NCBI GenBank assembly: GCA_963733935.1 | Contig: CAVTEQ010000015.1 | Coordinates: forward strand, 186,001 to 250,000 | Direction of reading: 5' to 3' | Origin: JAHFUA01 sp963733935 | Lineage (GTDB): Bacteria; Acidobacteriota; Terriglobia; Terriglobales; Acidobacteriaceae | DNA: 64,000 bases | Part shown: one piece after another, positions 33,722 to 42,576 of the stretch | How the letters are laid out: every line of letters begins with the position of its first letter | How positions within the stretch are numbered: the stretch's first letter is position 1 | The notes under the pieces: model-generated | What the model was told of the DNA's origin: nothing | What the model saw: only the letters and a program-made list of their open reading frames with translations | Databases searched by the model: none | Program-made: the position numbers and the translations under genes

Positions 33722-35492
33722 CGCAGCCCCCTCGTCCATTAACAACGTACTGGTTTGATCATTAATTATTGGGCTCCATTTGCGGCAACAACCGGGGACG
33801 TTCTGGTCTGCTTCGGTCACCTTCCGCAAACTAGGCCAGCCAGCTTGCATCAGCACGTCGGCGTCGTTGGCCTGGTGCGGGTAGAAGCGGGTTGTTTCCA
33901 CGTCGGCGGGCTGCACCTCGATGTCGCTCCGGCGGTTATAGGCCAGCCAGGTCGCTCGGGTGTTACGTTTCTTTGAATTTTCGTTGAACGTGTTCTCGGC
34001 TTCCAGTTGCCGCACGGTCGCAGCGTCCAGTTCCTGGGTCTTGCCCATCGCCTCGATTAGGATCTTGTCCTCGGGGACGCCATGCGCAACCAGGAAGGCC
34101 TTGACTACCGCCACGCGGCGTTCGCTGAGTTCCAGGTTGTACTTTTTGCTGCCGCGCGGATCGGCGTGCCCGCGCACCATGATCTTCGCGTCCGGTGTGC
34201 GCTCTGCGTAGATCGAAAAAACGCTCGCCACTTTCATCAGCCGCTCCTGCTCGCTGGCGACCAGTCCAGCGTCCGGATGTTTGCGATCCGGGTAGCCGGT
34301 GGGGAAGAACACGCTGAGGATGTAGGGCTCGATCATGCCCGTGATCTTCACCTGCGCGGTCTTGGAGTCGGAGCCGCCGCAGACGTTGGTAGCAGTCAGC
34401 GTGTAGCTCTTGCTCTCGCTGATGGGTCCGGTCACCTGATTGGGCTCTGGTGTCAGCTTTTCCTGGCCGCTGGCCGCGACCTTCCCGATCGGATCGAGTG
34501 AGATCGAGTCGGCGTTAGTCGAACGTCCATTGCAGCTCGGACGACTCCTGCGTCAGCACCTTGTTGCCAACCTTCAGGTAGCGAACCTCGGCAGGGGTAG
34601 TTTCCAGGGAAGAATGCACCACCGCATTGACATTCACCGTCGCGTCCTGTTTCACCAGTCCACCCGGGCCGGAGGCTTCGAACGTGTACGTGGTGGTTTG
34701 CCGGGGCGAGACCGGGACCTCTCCCGCCAACGCCGGCAGCGGCGTGGCGCCAGAGGCGTCCTTGATGCTGCTGTGCAGCGTGTCCACCGACGAGTAGGCG
34801 AGCTGCGAGGTCTCACTGCAGTTGATCTGCGATGGGGTGGCGGCGAACGTACCACTCACCGGAGCGACTGACACGGCGGTTTCGGTTAGTTTCTCCTCGA
34901 ACCGGGGCCGAGGCTCCTTCATCGTGCTGTTGACCACCTGCGTCCGTTGCTTCCCGCTCGGGACGTGCAGGATGATTCGCTGGCCTGCAGCGACCTCGAC
35001 AGGTCCGGACCAGATCGTGTTGCCGTACCGCGTGATCGTCACTTGATGCGTGCCGGGCGGGACCACCAGTTGCTGGAACCAGGCGATATGGTTGTTAAAC
35101 ATATCGACATGGCCGACATGATATTCGGGGTCGGTGCCGTTCAGTAACACCGCCGCGTGGGGTGGACCCTCAATCTGGATAAGACCATACTCGCCGGGTA
35201 CCGCCGCTCCCACCGGCTTCAGCGAGAAACTCTGGATGTCGTTCCAGCCCGCGACGAACTTGACGTTGCGAATCTCCTCGGCATATCCATAGTTGTAAAC
35301 CGAAATGACGTGCTCGCCAGGAGTGGTCTTCAAAATAACCTGTTTCCCTTCCTTAATTGCCTTTCCGTCAAGAAACACGTAAGCCTGAGGAGGATCCACT
35401 AACACCGGGACCTTCGCCTCCTGGGCAAAAGTAGCGGTCCCCAAAAGCATGACCCATGCAACCAAGATTGCCAGCTTACAATGCGACAACAT
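33722..35492 (-). pseudogene. PEGA-OmpA family envelope protein, one frameshift
   Basis: The first part (35492-34515) has a signal peptide (LLGTATFAQEA), a PEGA-like region (VDPPQAYVFLDGKAIKEG ... TTPGEHVISVYNYGYAEEIRNVKF) and an Ig-like segment, then hits a stop at 34515. One extra base near 34517-34522 explains this. In the next frame the sequence continues TNADSISLDPIGKVAASGQEKLT, Ig-like, then an OmpA C-terminal domain (MVRGHADPRGSKKYNLELSERRV ... NRRSDIEV). The natural stop is missing, and the frame runs on into the 97-aa gene. The ATG follows GGAGGAAAAG. It probably anchors to peptidoglycan. Confidence 0.75.
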
Positions 35493-36098
35493 CTTTTCCT
35501 CCCGCGCCTGTGGCGCAATTATTCGGTGCAGCGCCTTTCGTTCGGTCTTTACCCTGCTCACAACCTCCGGGGGCAGGCATCCTTTTCGACTTGGACAGCT
35601 GCTTCCATGTCGATGGATTGCATTTCGCGGGCCAGAATAGTGCGTCTTTGATGGAGAAGGTTTTACGGCTGCGAAGGATTTCTTGTGTCGGAGGTTTGGT
35701 GCCAACAGCTTGGCACTTGCAAAGATCTTGTCGCCGTTTGCGTCGATATACGGATAGAAATGACCCACTGATAGCGCCGCGGTTGCCTTCTCGACCATCC
35801 CCCGGGCGGTCCGGTTACGTCCAGTCACCATCTGCACGGGGCGGCACAATCACGTCTTCAAGGCAGCTACCCGATCCTGCCGCTACTGGTCTGCAGCAAA
35901 GTCTCGATTGCGTCCAAATCCTGGAGATCAAGCAACACCTAGACTAAAGCGGTTGCCAAATTGCTAGGCACTCTCTGAGTCAAGATGGAAATCCGCGACA
36001 AGGACGCTGAAGCTCGTTCCCGGCCTCGGGCAGCAGCCCTTGGGGGAGAATAATGGCCACAAATATTTCTGTCGGTACAGTGCGGGTGATCTGAGGCT
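35493..36098. other. Intergenic region, no gene recognised
   Basis: This 606-bp stretch separates two divergent genes. Open frames exist on both strands, and the PEGA gene's frame stays open to 35849, but none resembles a protein I know. It may contain decayed sequence. Confidence 0.5.
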
Positions 36099-36584
36099 AT
36101 GGGTTTAGTCCACCAAGGCTGGGCAGCGGTCGTTCTCGTAACGCTCACACTGGTATTGCAGAGCGCGGGGATGGCCATTCTCATCCAGTGGTTAAAAGCT
36201 CACCTGGCCGAAGGCATTCACCGCCTCGACCGGCTGCGTACCGCTGTGCTCATGGTGCGGTTCACGAGTCTGCTTTTCTTCCTGCACATGTTGGAGATTC
36301 TGTTGTGGGCCGGGTTTTACCGTTGGAAGTGTCTTGCAACCTGGGAATCTGCTTTTTACTTCTCCGCAGCCAGTTATTCCACGGTCGGCTCTGGGGATGT
36401 TTTTCTCCAGCGGACGTGGCGAACGATGGGTCCGGTGGAAAGCGTCACAGGTGTGCTGATGTGCGGGCTCTCCGCGAGCTTCGTGTTTGCAATTGTGACC
36501 CGGCTGGTTGAGCGCACTGAACCGGAACTGGCTAACGCGATTGCAGATTCAGCCTCCACGCTCCCGCCCACCCAAACGGTTTGA
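36099..36584 (+). CDS. Two-helix potassium channel-like protein
   Basis: A 161-residue membrane protein with an N-terminal helix, a helix around residues 50-72, a pore loop, and a helix around 108-130 (VTGVLMCGLSASFVFAIVT). The pore segment SAASYSTVGSGD (residues 89-100) corresponds to the K+ channel selectivity filter, with Ser replacing Tyr of the usual TVGYGD. There is no RCK or other regulatory domain. It stands alone. Confidence 0.8.
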   Translation: MGLVHQGWAAVVLVTLTLVLQSAGMAILIQWLKAHLAEGIHRLDRLRTAVLMVRFTSLLFFLHMLEILLWAGFYRWKCLATWESAFYFSAASYSTVGSGDVFLQRTWRTMGPVESVTGVLMCGLSASFVFAIVTRLVERTEPELANAIADSASTLPPTQTV

Positions 36585-37010
36585 CCCGGCGGCGCCGACT
36601 GGGCCGGACAAGGACAAACAGAACTCAACATTTAGCGATGCTGTTGCCGCCTCAACAGTACAGGAAAGGTGACATCCCACCCTCTCTCCTTTTTGCCTGC
36701 CGGTTGGGCTCTTCAAGCGAAGGTAGCGCTGCCATCACAGTCGCATAGTTTCCGAAGAGCCGCTGCCCCTGCCGAAAACTCCTACGATTTCCAGCGCCAT
36801 GAGTCCTCTCCGGATACAGCTCACATCGTTCCGTGGGCTGTCGGATGGCGACACGCGAACACGGCGCGAGCGCGCATTGCTGCGCGCTCGCAATTGGAAG
36901 GTAGCTAATGGAAGGAGAAGTGGAGGGATTTTGCGGTGAGGTGTGCGCTAAGAACTCCTTCGGAGGGATTCCGTTGTCCTTCGGGATCCCTCCGTCGGTG
37001 CGTTAGAGTT
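36585..37010. other. Intergenic region, no gene recognised
   Basis: This 426-bp convergent gap lies between the channel gene and yceI. It contains the hairpin at 36962-36993 and a GGAAGGAGAAGTGGAGGGATT purine-rich patch. No convincing protein is seen. Confidence 0.5.
36962..36993 (-). terminator. Hairpin downstream of yceI
   Basis: Arms GGAGGGATTCC / GGGATCCCTCC (11 bp with one G-T pair) around a 10-nt loop, 18 bp after the yceI stop on the minus strand. No T run follows, so it would be a weak or Rho-assisted terminator. Confidence 0.35.
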
Positions 37011-37865
37011 TCAATTCCCGGCGGCCTTTGCCATTCCAGAAGCCTCAGAGGATGTCGCCGCTATTGGGGTCAGCTTGAGATCCAGGGTGAGGGTAGCCTG
37101 GCTGCCGTCTGGAACAACGGCCGTCTTGAAGCCGTAGTAGCCCGTGCCGCCCCCGACGGTCGCCGGCGCCACACTGCGGGTCGCATTCGCGACCTGAGTT
37201 CCGGTGCAGGTCGCACCGGAATAGTCCGTACCGACCTTCGATGGCATTCTGCACTTCTCATCTTCAACCACCATGCTCGGCCAATTGTTTAACGCCAATG
37301 CGGCCAATAACTGCGGGAAGCCCTCCCGGCTGACGCTGGTTGTAGCCAAAAGTTGCATAGCCCCGTTCTGTGCCGCGGGCAGACTCGCGCCCGGAAACAC
37401 CAGGGCGATTTCATGAGTAGCGGTGTGCACGACCGGCGGGCCATAGTCGCTTCCAGAGTAGCCTGTGGTCGGATTCATGGTTACGCTGCGCTCAGTACGA
37501 GTAAGAGTCAGGTCGCCGATAACTGCCAGCTTCCCGTCGCTGGTGATCGCGGAGCGCTTCGCCTTAAAACTGGCCTCCGAGTTGTTCGGCCCCAACCTCT
37601 CGTACGGCTTGATGTCAAAGCTGAAGAGCGGGTCGGCGGAATCGAAAACCACGTTACCGCTGACGCGAATCACACCGGCCTGCACTGATTGCGAACCCGA
37701 TCCCCATGACAAGCGAACGATAGAATGTTCCGCATCGACCTTCCAGTTACCGCCCTGAGCATGGGCGGATATGGAGGCGATGCCAACTGCGATTGTCAGT
37801 GCCAGGAGCATCTGCCCCATATCACTGGTTACGGATTGAAGGATGCGAAGCGTGTGCGATCTCAT
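37011..37865 (-). CDS. YceI-like periplasmic protein
   Basis: A 284-residue protein with a signal peptide (MLLALTIAVGIASISAHAQG) and a YceI-type lipocalin fold. It has WKVDAEHSIVRLSWG near the start, GVIRVSGNVVFDSADP, KAKRSAITSDGKLAVIGDLTLTRTERSVTM, and later ATHEIALVF. YceI proteins bind isoprenoid-like ligands. The segment between the two halves and the ~90-residue C-terminal extension are longer than in small YceI proteins. The ATG follows GGAG. Confidence 0.75.
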   Translation of the reverse strand: MRSHTLRILQSVTSDMGQMLLALTIAVGIASISAHAQGGNWKVDAEHSIVRLSWGSGSQSVQAGVIRVSGNVVFDSADPLFSFDIKPYERLGPNNSEASFKAKRSAITSDGKLAVIGDLTLTRTERSVTMNPTTGYSGSDYGPPVVHTATHEIALVFPGASLPAAQNGAMQLLATTSVSREGFPQLLAALALNNWPSMVVEDEKCRMPSKVGTDYSGATCTGTQVANATRSVAPATVGGGTGYYGFKTAVVPDGSQATLTLDLKLTPIAATSSEASGMAKAAGN

Positions 37866-38079
37866 TGCGATTCTCCTAATCACTTTTGCGGAAGTGACGG
37901 GCTTAACTAAGCGCAAACCTGTCGCCAAAAGGGGCGGTGTACATCCGATGCTGCCAAGTGCTTGTCGGGGTGGCCGTTAGGTCCGTCGTGAGGATGGAAT
38001 CGAGCCGCGGTTGCTGCATCTTTGCCAGTCAACCGTTTGCCAAGTGACAGATCACCGTCGCGCGCTGAGTCCCCCTGGG

Positions 38080-38286
38080 CTATTGGGTCGACGTTATTCT
38101 TCTACGGTAGGGATTTTCCAACGAGACGAAATCGTACTTCCGAAGGGCTTCCAAATCTCGAACCTCCGCTAGCGCGATGACTTCATCAAGCAGCCTGTCG
38201 GCCTGCTCCCTGGGCATATTTCGGGTAGCAGCCCAGAACCTATGCGGCAGGAACCAGATCGGATCGGTTTTTGCTGCCTCGACCAC
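38080..38286 (-). CDS. Small hypothetical protein, 68 aa
   Basis: Starts at GTG 38286; no in-frame ATG lies between this and an upstream stop. The sequence DPIWFLPHRFWAATRNMPREQADRLLDEVIALAE and the aromatic, charged end look like a real soluble protein, but I know no function. It is antisense to the doubtful 5' end of the malic enzyme frame, which argues that the latter's upstream part is not coding. Confidence 0.55.
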   Translation of the reverse strand: MVEAAKTDPIWFLPHRFWAATRNMPREQADRLLDEVIALAEVRDLEALRKYDFVSLENPYRRRITSTQ

Positions 38287-38331
38287 AAAGACCTCGCGAT
38301 TCTTGGTTGGATTGGCTGGTGAATGGCCCTA

Positions 38332-39955
38332 TGGAATGGCGCAGATCATAAACGATGCTCCCGCCCCCGCAGAGTTTTCCTCCCAACAGGTGCGGCACTA
38401 CACCATCCACCAGATCAAAAGAGCGCCCGCCCCAAAGCCGAAGATGAAGCCAGCGGCGAACATGACCAATACGGCAACTCCGCTAACGCCGTGCTCGGCT
38501 CGCTTTCTCGAAATCGTTTACGACCCAACCATTGGTGAGGCCTGCCTGAAGTTCGACCATATCCTGCGCCGCCTGCGCGGAATGTACCTTTCGATCACTC
38601 GCAAGGGTCACGTCAAGGAAGTGCTTCGCAACTGGCCCGTTAAGGACGTGCGGTTCATCTGCGTAACCGATGCGGGCCGGATCCTTGGCCTCGGCGATCT
38701 GGGAGCCAACGGAATGGGTATCCCCATTGGCAAACTGCAACTTTATACCGCGGCTGCGGGCGTCCCGCCGCAGGGGTTGTTGCCCATGTACCTCGATGCC
38801 GGCACCAATAATGAAGAGTATCTCAAAGATCCACTGTACGTCGGATTGCGTCAGCACCGTCCGCCTACCGAGCAACTTTACGCATTCGTGGACGAGTTTG
38901 TGGATGCGGTGCGGGAGGTGTTCCCGAACTGCTGTATCCACTTTGAGGACTGGACCGGCGCCGATGCGGTCGAGCTCCTTGCCCGTTATCGCAATAAGGT
39001 TTGCTGCTATAACGACGACATTCAGGGGACAGCAGGCGTAACGCTCGCGGGCCTGATCAATGCCCTGAAGATAACCGGCGGCCAACTGAAGGACCAACGA
39101 ATCCTGTTCCTGGGCGCAGGCTCGGCCGCCATTGGTCTTGCCGACCTGATTGTCTCGGCGCTCGTCCAGCAAGGTGTTCCGCAGGACATCGCTCGCCAGC
39201 AGATTCGCATGTTCGATACCCATGGGCTCGTGGTTGCCGGCCGCTCAGGCTTGGCGAAGCACAAGCTGCCTTACGCGCACAGGTTGCCGCCCAGCAGACC
39301 GTTCAATCATCTCGACCTGGCGTCCGAACAGCCACAGATCGTAGCGGCTATCGAAGACTTCAAACCCACCATCCTCATCGGCGTGAGCACGGTCGGGAAA
39401 CTATTCTCGCAGGAAATCGTCGAAGCGATGTCTCGCCTCAATTCGCGCCCGATTATCTTTGCCTTGTCGAACCCGATCGATAAACACGAGTGCCTGCCTC
39501 AGGATGCCTATGCCTGGTCCCAGGGCAAGGTGGTTTACGCTGGCGGCGTGCAATTTCCCCCGGTTCACCTTGGCGGTCGGACGTTCTTGCCTTCTCAAGC
39601 CAACAATCTCTATATCTTTCCGGCTGTCGGAATGGCTATTTACGCCACAAATGCCAAACGAGTGACGGACGAAATGTTCATCGAAGCAGCCCACGCCGTG
39701 GCCGATCAGGTCACTGCCGAACAGTTGAAGCTCGGTATGCTGTTTCCACCGCAGTCGAACATCCTGGAAACCGAGATCCAGACCGCTGCGCGCGTGGCGA
39801 AGCTTGTCTTCGATTCGGGACTGGCCCGGGTCGAACGTCCGAAGGACATGGTTGCTTTCATCCGTGAGCACGTCTACAGGCCGGAATACCCGGCGGTGGA
39901 CACAGCCGGGAAGGTGAAAGCGATCAGGGCCACGGCTCCGGCTAAGAGCGCGTAA
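38332..39955 (+). CDS. NAD-type malic enzyme, N-terminally truncated
   Basis: Oxidative decarboxylation of malate to pyruvate. Similarity begins abruptly near 38503 with FLEIVYDPTIGEACLKFDHI, which contains the catalytic Tyr. It continues LGLGDLGANGMGIPIGKL, HFEDWTGADAVELLARY, YNDDIQGTAGVTLAGL (catalytic and metal residues) and the NAD site LFLGAGSAAIGLADL. The ~100 residues normally before the Tyr are missing. The ~55 codons from the ATG at 38332 to that point have no family similarity, and the frame is open back to 38177. The N-terminal assembly region is probably lost, so activity is doubtful. Confidence 0.82.
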
Positions 39956-40070
39956 ACATCAACCGACGATTGCGGGGCGCGGACCTCCTCAGGTTGAAGG
40001 AGGTTCATGCCTTGCATGACGTGAACATGTGTGCAGGCGAGCATGAGGTCCCGAGGACCAGGATCACGGT

Positions 40071-40646
40071 ATGGCAGCAATCGAGGGACAAGGCAGCGGG
40101 AAGACGGCGTCCGAGAAGTCACCCACAGGTCCAGCAGTTAGCCATGGAGTGATGCTGGCGGTCTGTTGTTTCATCAGCTATTGGATAATCACAGACGTCC
40201 TGGCAGCTGCGCGATCTGTGTCCCGAGACGATGAATTTCTTGGTGGCATGTGGGCGGTGGTCGCAACGGTTTTTGTATTTCGGTACACCTACGAAGAGAG
40301 CGCGCGTGCAGCTTTATCGAGGATGTATGCAACGCTGGTCAGCTTCGCACTCTGCTTCGTTTATCTCTTGATCTTGCCATTTCGACCGCTGGGCCTGGCT
40401 GTACTGATTGCGATCGGCGCTATCGTCATGAGCCTGGTCGGACAGGCGGAAGACATCGTCACCACTGGCATCACCACAACGGTTGTGATGGTTGTTGCTG
40501 GGATGAGTCCGGAACACGCCTGGAAACAACCCATCCTGCGTTTGATCGACACTGTTGTTGGTACTGCCGTCGGAATCGTGGGCGCTCGCATCGGACTAGC
40601 GTTGACTGGCTCTAGTCAGCGTGAGGCACCGAGGAGGGCCGCATAA
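40071..40646 (+). CDS. FUSC-like (aromatic acid exporter) membrane protein
   Basis: A 191-residue protein with five or so membrane helices in the pattern of the FUSC/ArAE N-terminal half: GMWAVVATVFVFRYTYEESARAALSRMYATL, LLILPFRPLGLAVLIAIGAIVMSLVG and VVGTAVGIVGARIGLAL. The soluble cytoplasmic half of full-length exporters is absent. Substrates could be aromatic acids or other organic anions. It lies 115 bp after the malic enzyme. Confidence 0.72.
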   Translation: MAAIEGQGSGKTASEKSPTGPAVSHGVMLAVCCFISYWIITDVLAAARSVSRDDEFLGGMWAVVATVFVFRYTYEESARAALSRMYATLVSFALCFVYLLILPFRPLGLAVLIAIGAIVMSLVGQAEDIVTTGITTTVVMVVAGMSPEHAWKQPILRLIDTVVGTAVGIVGARIGLALTGSSQREAPRRAA

Positions 40647-40882
40647 ACACCGATGTCCATTCGCCAGATAAGTGGTTTTCCTTCGGGCTCGCCTTTGTTG
40701 GCGGCCTCGTCGACTCTGGCAGTCAGGCGACATGCCAATGGCTCTGAGATCGAGCGAAAATCTCCGAGGAGGAAGCTACGGATCAAGAAAATGCAGAGGG
40801 AAATCCAAGACCTAAGACACAAGTTGGCAACCCACGATCATCCGCATACGCACTGAGGGGACTGTCCGCCGAACCAGCAGCC

Positions 40883-41359
40883 GTGCCGCACGCCAACCAC
40901 TCCGTCGGCCTCCGCACTGTCGCGGCACTAGAAGCGGCGAAGGGAATCCTTGTCTTGCTCCTCGGGTTTGGAGTGCTCGCGCTGATGCACAAGAACCTCG
41001 ACGACGTTGCCGAGCGGCTCACGGAGATTCTTCGCGTCAACCCCGAAGGCAGGCTGTCGAACCTCTTCCTCCATGCGGCGAATCAGGCGACAGACAAGAC
41101 TCTTTGGGTGCTGGCGATTGGCGCACTGGTCTATGCAACCGTGCGGTTCGTAGAGGCATTCGGGCTGTGGCGCGGGCGGGAATGGGCGCAATGGTTCGCC
41201 CTGCTGTCTGGCGCCCTGTACTTGCCGGGGGAGTTGTATTCGCTGTTGCGCCATCCACGCCCGCTCAAGTGGGCGGTTGTGGCGGCGAACGCCCTGATCG
41301 TCCTGTACATGCTCATCTTGCTCGTAAAGGCGCAGCGGCGGCCGGAAGGAGCAATCTGA
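40883..41359 (+). CDS. DUF2127 membrane protein
   Basis: A 158-residue protein with four hydrophobic helices and the DUF2127 pattern: GLRTVAALEAAKGILVLLLGFG, LWVLAIGALVYATVRFVEAFGLWRGREWAQWFALLSGALYLPGELY, and a last helix before the basic end. The function is unknown. The start is GTG 40883. The 236-bp gap before it includes a 67-codon frame (40653-40856) with a basic C-terminus that I do not consider proven. Confidence 0.83.
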   Translation: MPHANHSVGLRTVAALEAAKGILVLLLGFGVLALMHKNLDDVAERLTEILRVNPEGRLSNLFLHAANQATDKTLWVLAIGALVYATVRFVEAFGLWRGREWAQWFALLSGALYLPGELYSLLRHPRPLKWAVVAANALIVLYMLILLVKAQRRPEGAI

Positions 41360-41453
41360 ACCGGAGGACAGGACAGCCTGTTAGCGACGTGAAACGTCTC
41401 TTTTCTCGAACTGCACAAGAATCCAGATAGATTACACTCGGGGTATCGAACCC

Positions 41454-42113
41454 ATGCAAGAAGCGGCGAAAAATCTACTCCTGGTTCTCGTTGCGCTCTT
41501 CCCCATCGTGGATCCGCTCGGAGGCAGCCCCTTCTTTCTGGCGCTGACCAGGGAATACGCACCGGAAGCGCGAAAAGCATTGTCCTGGCGCATTGCCGTC
41601 AACAGTTTTTTCTTGCTGGTGGGGTCGTATTTTATCGGGACTTACGTGCTCGCCTTTTTTGGGATTTCGCTACCGGTGGTCCAGGTCGGCGGAGGCCTGA
41701 TCGTCATTGCCACAGGATGGACGCTGCTGAAGCAGCGAGACGACGCAAAACATGACGCACAAAGAACCGTCCAGCCGCAGGAGACATTCCGCCAGGCATT
41801 CTATCCCTTGACACTACCACTTACCGTAGGCCCTGGATCAATCTCCGTGGCGATCACGCTGGGCGCGAACCTGGCTCACCATCACGCGTACCATCCTCTG
41901 ACAATCCTGGCTGCACTCATCGGATTGGTGTTGATCGCGATCAGCATTTTGCTCTGCTATGCATTTGCCGACCGGTTGGAGCGAATCCTGGGTGCAACGG
42001 GGATGACGGTGATCACGCAATTGTCGTCCTTTTTCCTGGTTTGCATCGGTGTGCAAATCGCTTGGAACGGGATCAAGGCATTGCTGGAGTCATTGATGCT
42101 GCATACTGGCTGA
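41454..42113 (+). CDS. marC: MarC family integral membrane protein
   Basis: A 219-residue protein with six helices and the MarC pattern: LFPIVDPLGGSPFFLALT, VGGGLIVIATGWTLL, QAFYPLTLPLTVGPGSISVAITLGANL and ITQLSSFFLVCIGVQIAWNGI. The family was once linked to antibiotic resistance, but its function is unknown. It is preceded by 94 bp and faces a small minus-strand gene. Confidence 0.9.
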   Translation: MQEAAKNLLLVLVALFPIVDPLGGSPFFLALTREYAPEARKALSWRIAVNSFFLLVGSYFIGTYVLAFFGISLPVVQVGGGLIVIATGWTLLKQRDDAKHDAQRTVQPQETFRQAFYPLTLPLTVGPGSISVAITLGANLAHHHAYHPLTILAALIGLVLIAISILLCYAFADRLERILGATGMTVITQLSSFFLVCIGVQIAWNGIKALLESLMLHTG

Positions 42114-42211
42114 CCAATCGGCACTTTCCCTCTGGCGACGCAAGCCCGACATGAGTTAGCCGGCTCGCCGCGCTTAAGAGAGTTCTTCACGCTTTTCTCC
42201 TGGCTGGGACC

Positions 42212-42403
42212 TCAAGGGAGGCAACGAAAAAGCCAGAAATATCCCAACCAGCCTAACAGTACGATCACTAAGCTGACACAAATCACCAGAACCTCACCAT
42301 GGTTCTCGCGATCTCTGTCTGGGTCAAGATAGCGAATAAGGACAGAAATCTCTCGGTCCGTAAGCTCTTCGATATTCCATTTCGGTGCGTTTTTTCTTGG
42401 CAT
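42212..42403 (-). CDS. Small single-pass membrane protein
   Basis: 63 residues from ATG 42403 (TTG 42415 is an alternative). A soluble charged N-terminus (NIEELTDREISVLIRYLDPDRDRE) is followed by one membrane helix (VLVICVSLVIVLLGWLGYFWL). It looks like a genuine small protein, but I recognise no family. Confidence 0.55.
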   Translation of the reverse strand: MPRKNAPKWNIEELTDREISVLIRYLDPDRDRENHGEVLVICVSLVIVLLGWLGYFWLFRCLP

Positions 42404-42465
42404 GAGACGTTTCAAGACATTTCCAGTGCATGTGGAACCTCGCCGCCGGCTCCCGGTTCATACCT

Positions 42466-42558
42466 CTCGCTTCCAAGCGCCTGACGTTGAGCTGACGGCA
42501 TGCCCAGACCCGCGTGGCAGTCGTACTGCCTCGGCCTCAATTGCCGTTTGGAAGCGAG
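42466..42558. repeat. Spaced 11-bp inverted repeat downstream of the export operon
   Basis: CTCGCTTCCAA (42466-42476) and TTGGAAGCGAG (42548-42558) are perfect inverted copies separated by 71 bp. They lie between the tolC-like stop and the small membrane gene. This could be a large stem-loop or chance. Confidence 0.35.
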
Positions 42559-42576
42559 CCGAGCGCGCGTGCTCTG

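Noticed and set aside
38405..38500. Minus-strand hydrophobic stretch (VLVMFAAGFIFGFGAGALLIWWMV)
   Set aside because: It looks like the end of a small membrane protein but has no credible start, and it lies across the suspected malic-enzyme junction.
39970..40080. Short plus-strand stretch reading LLRLKEVHALHDVNMCAGEHE, a little like the start of an ABC ATPase
   Set aside because: Too short, with no Walker motif following; chance similarity cannot be excluded.
40653..40856. 67-codon frame with basic C-terminus before the DUF2127 gene
   Set aside because: No ribosome site and no recognisable pattern; left as unproven.
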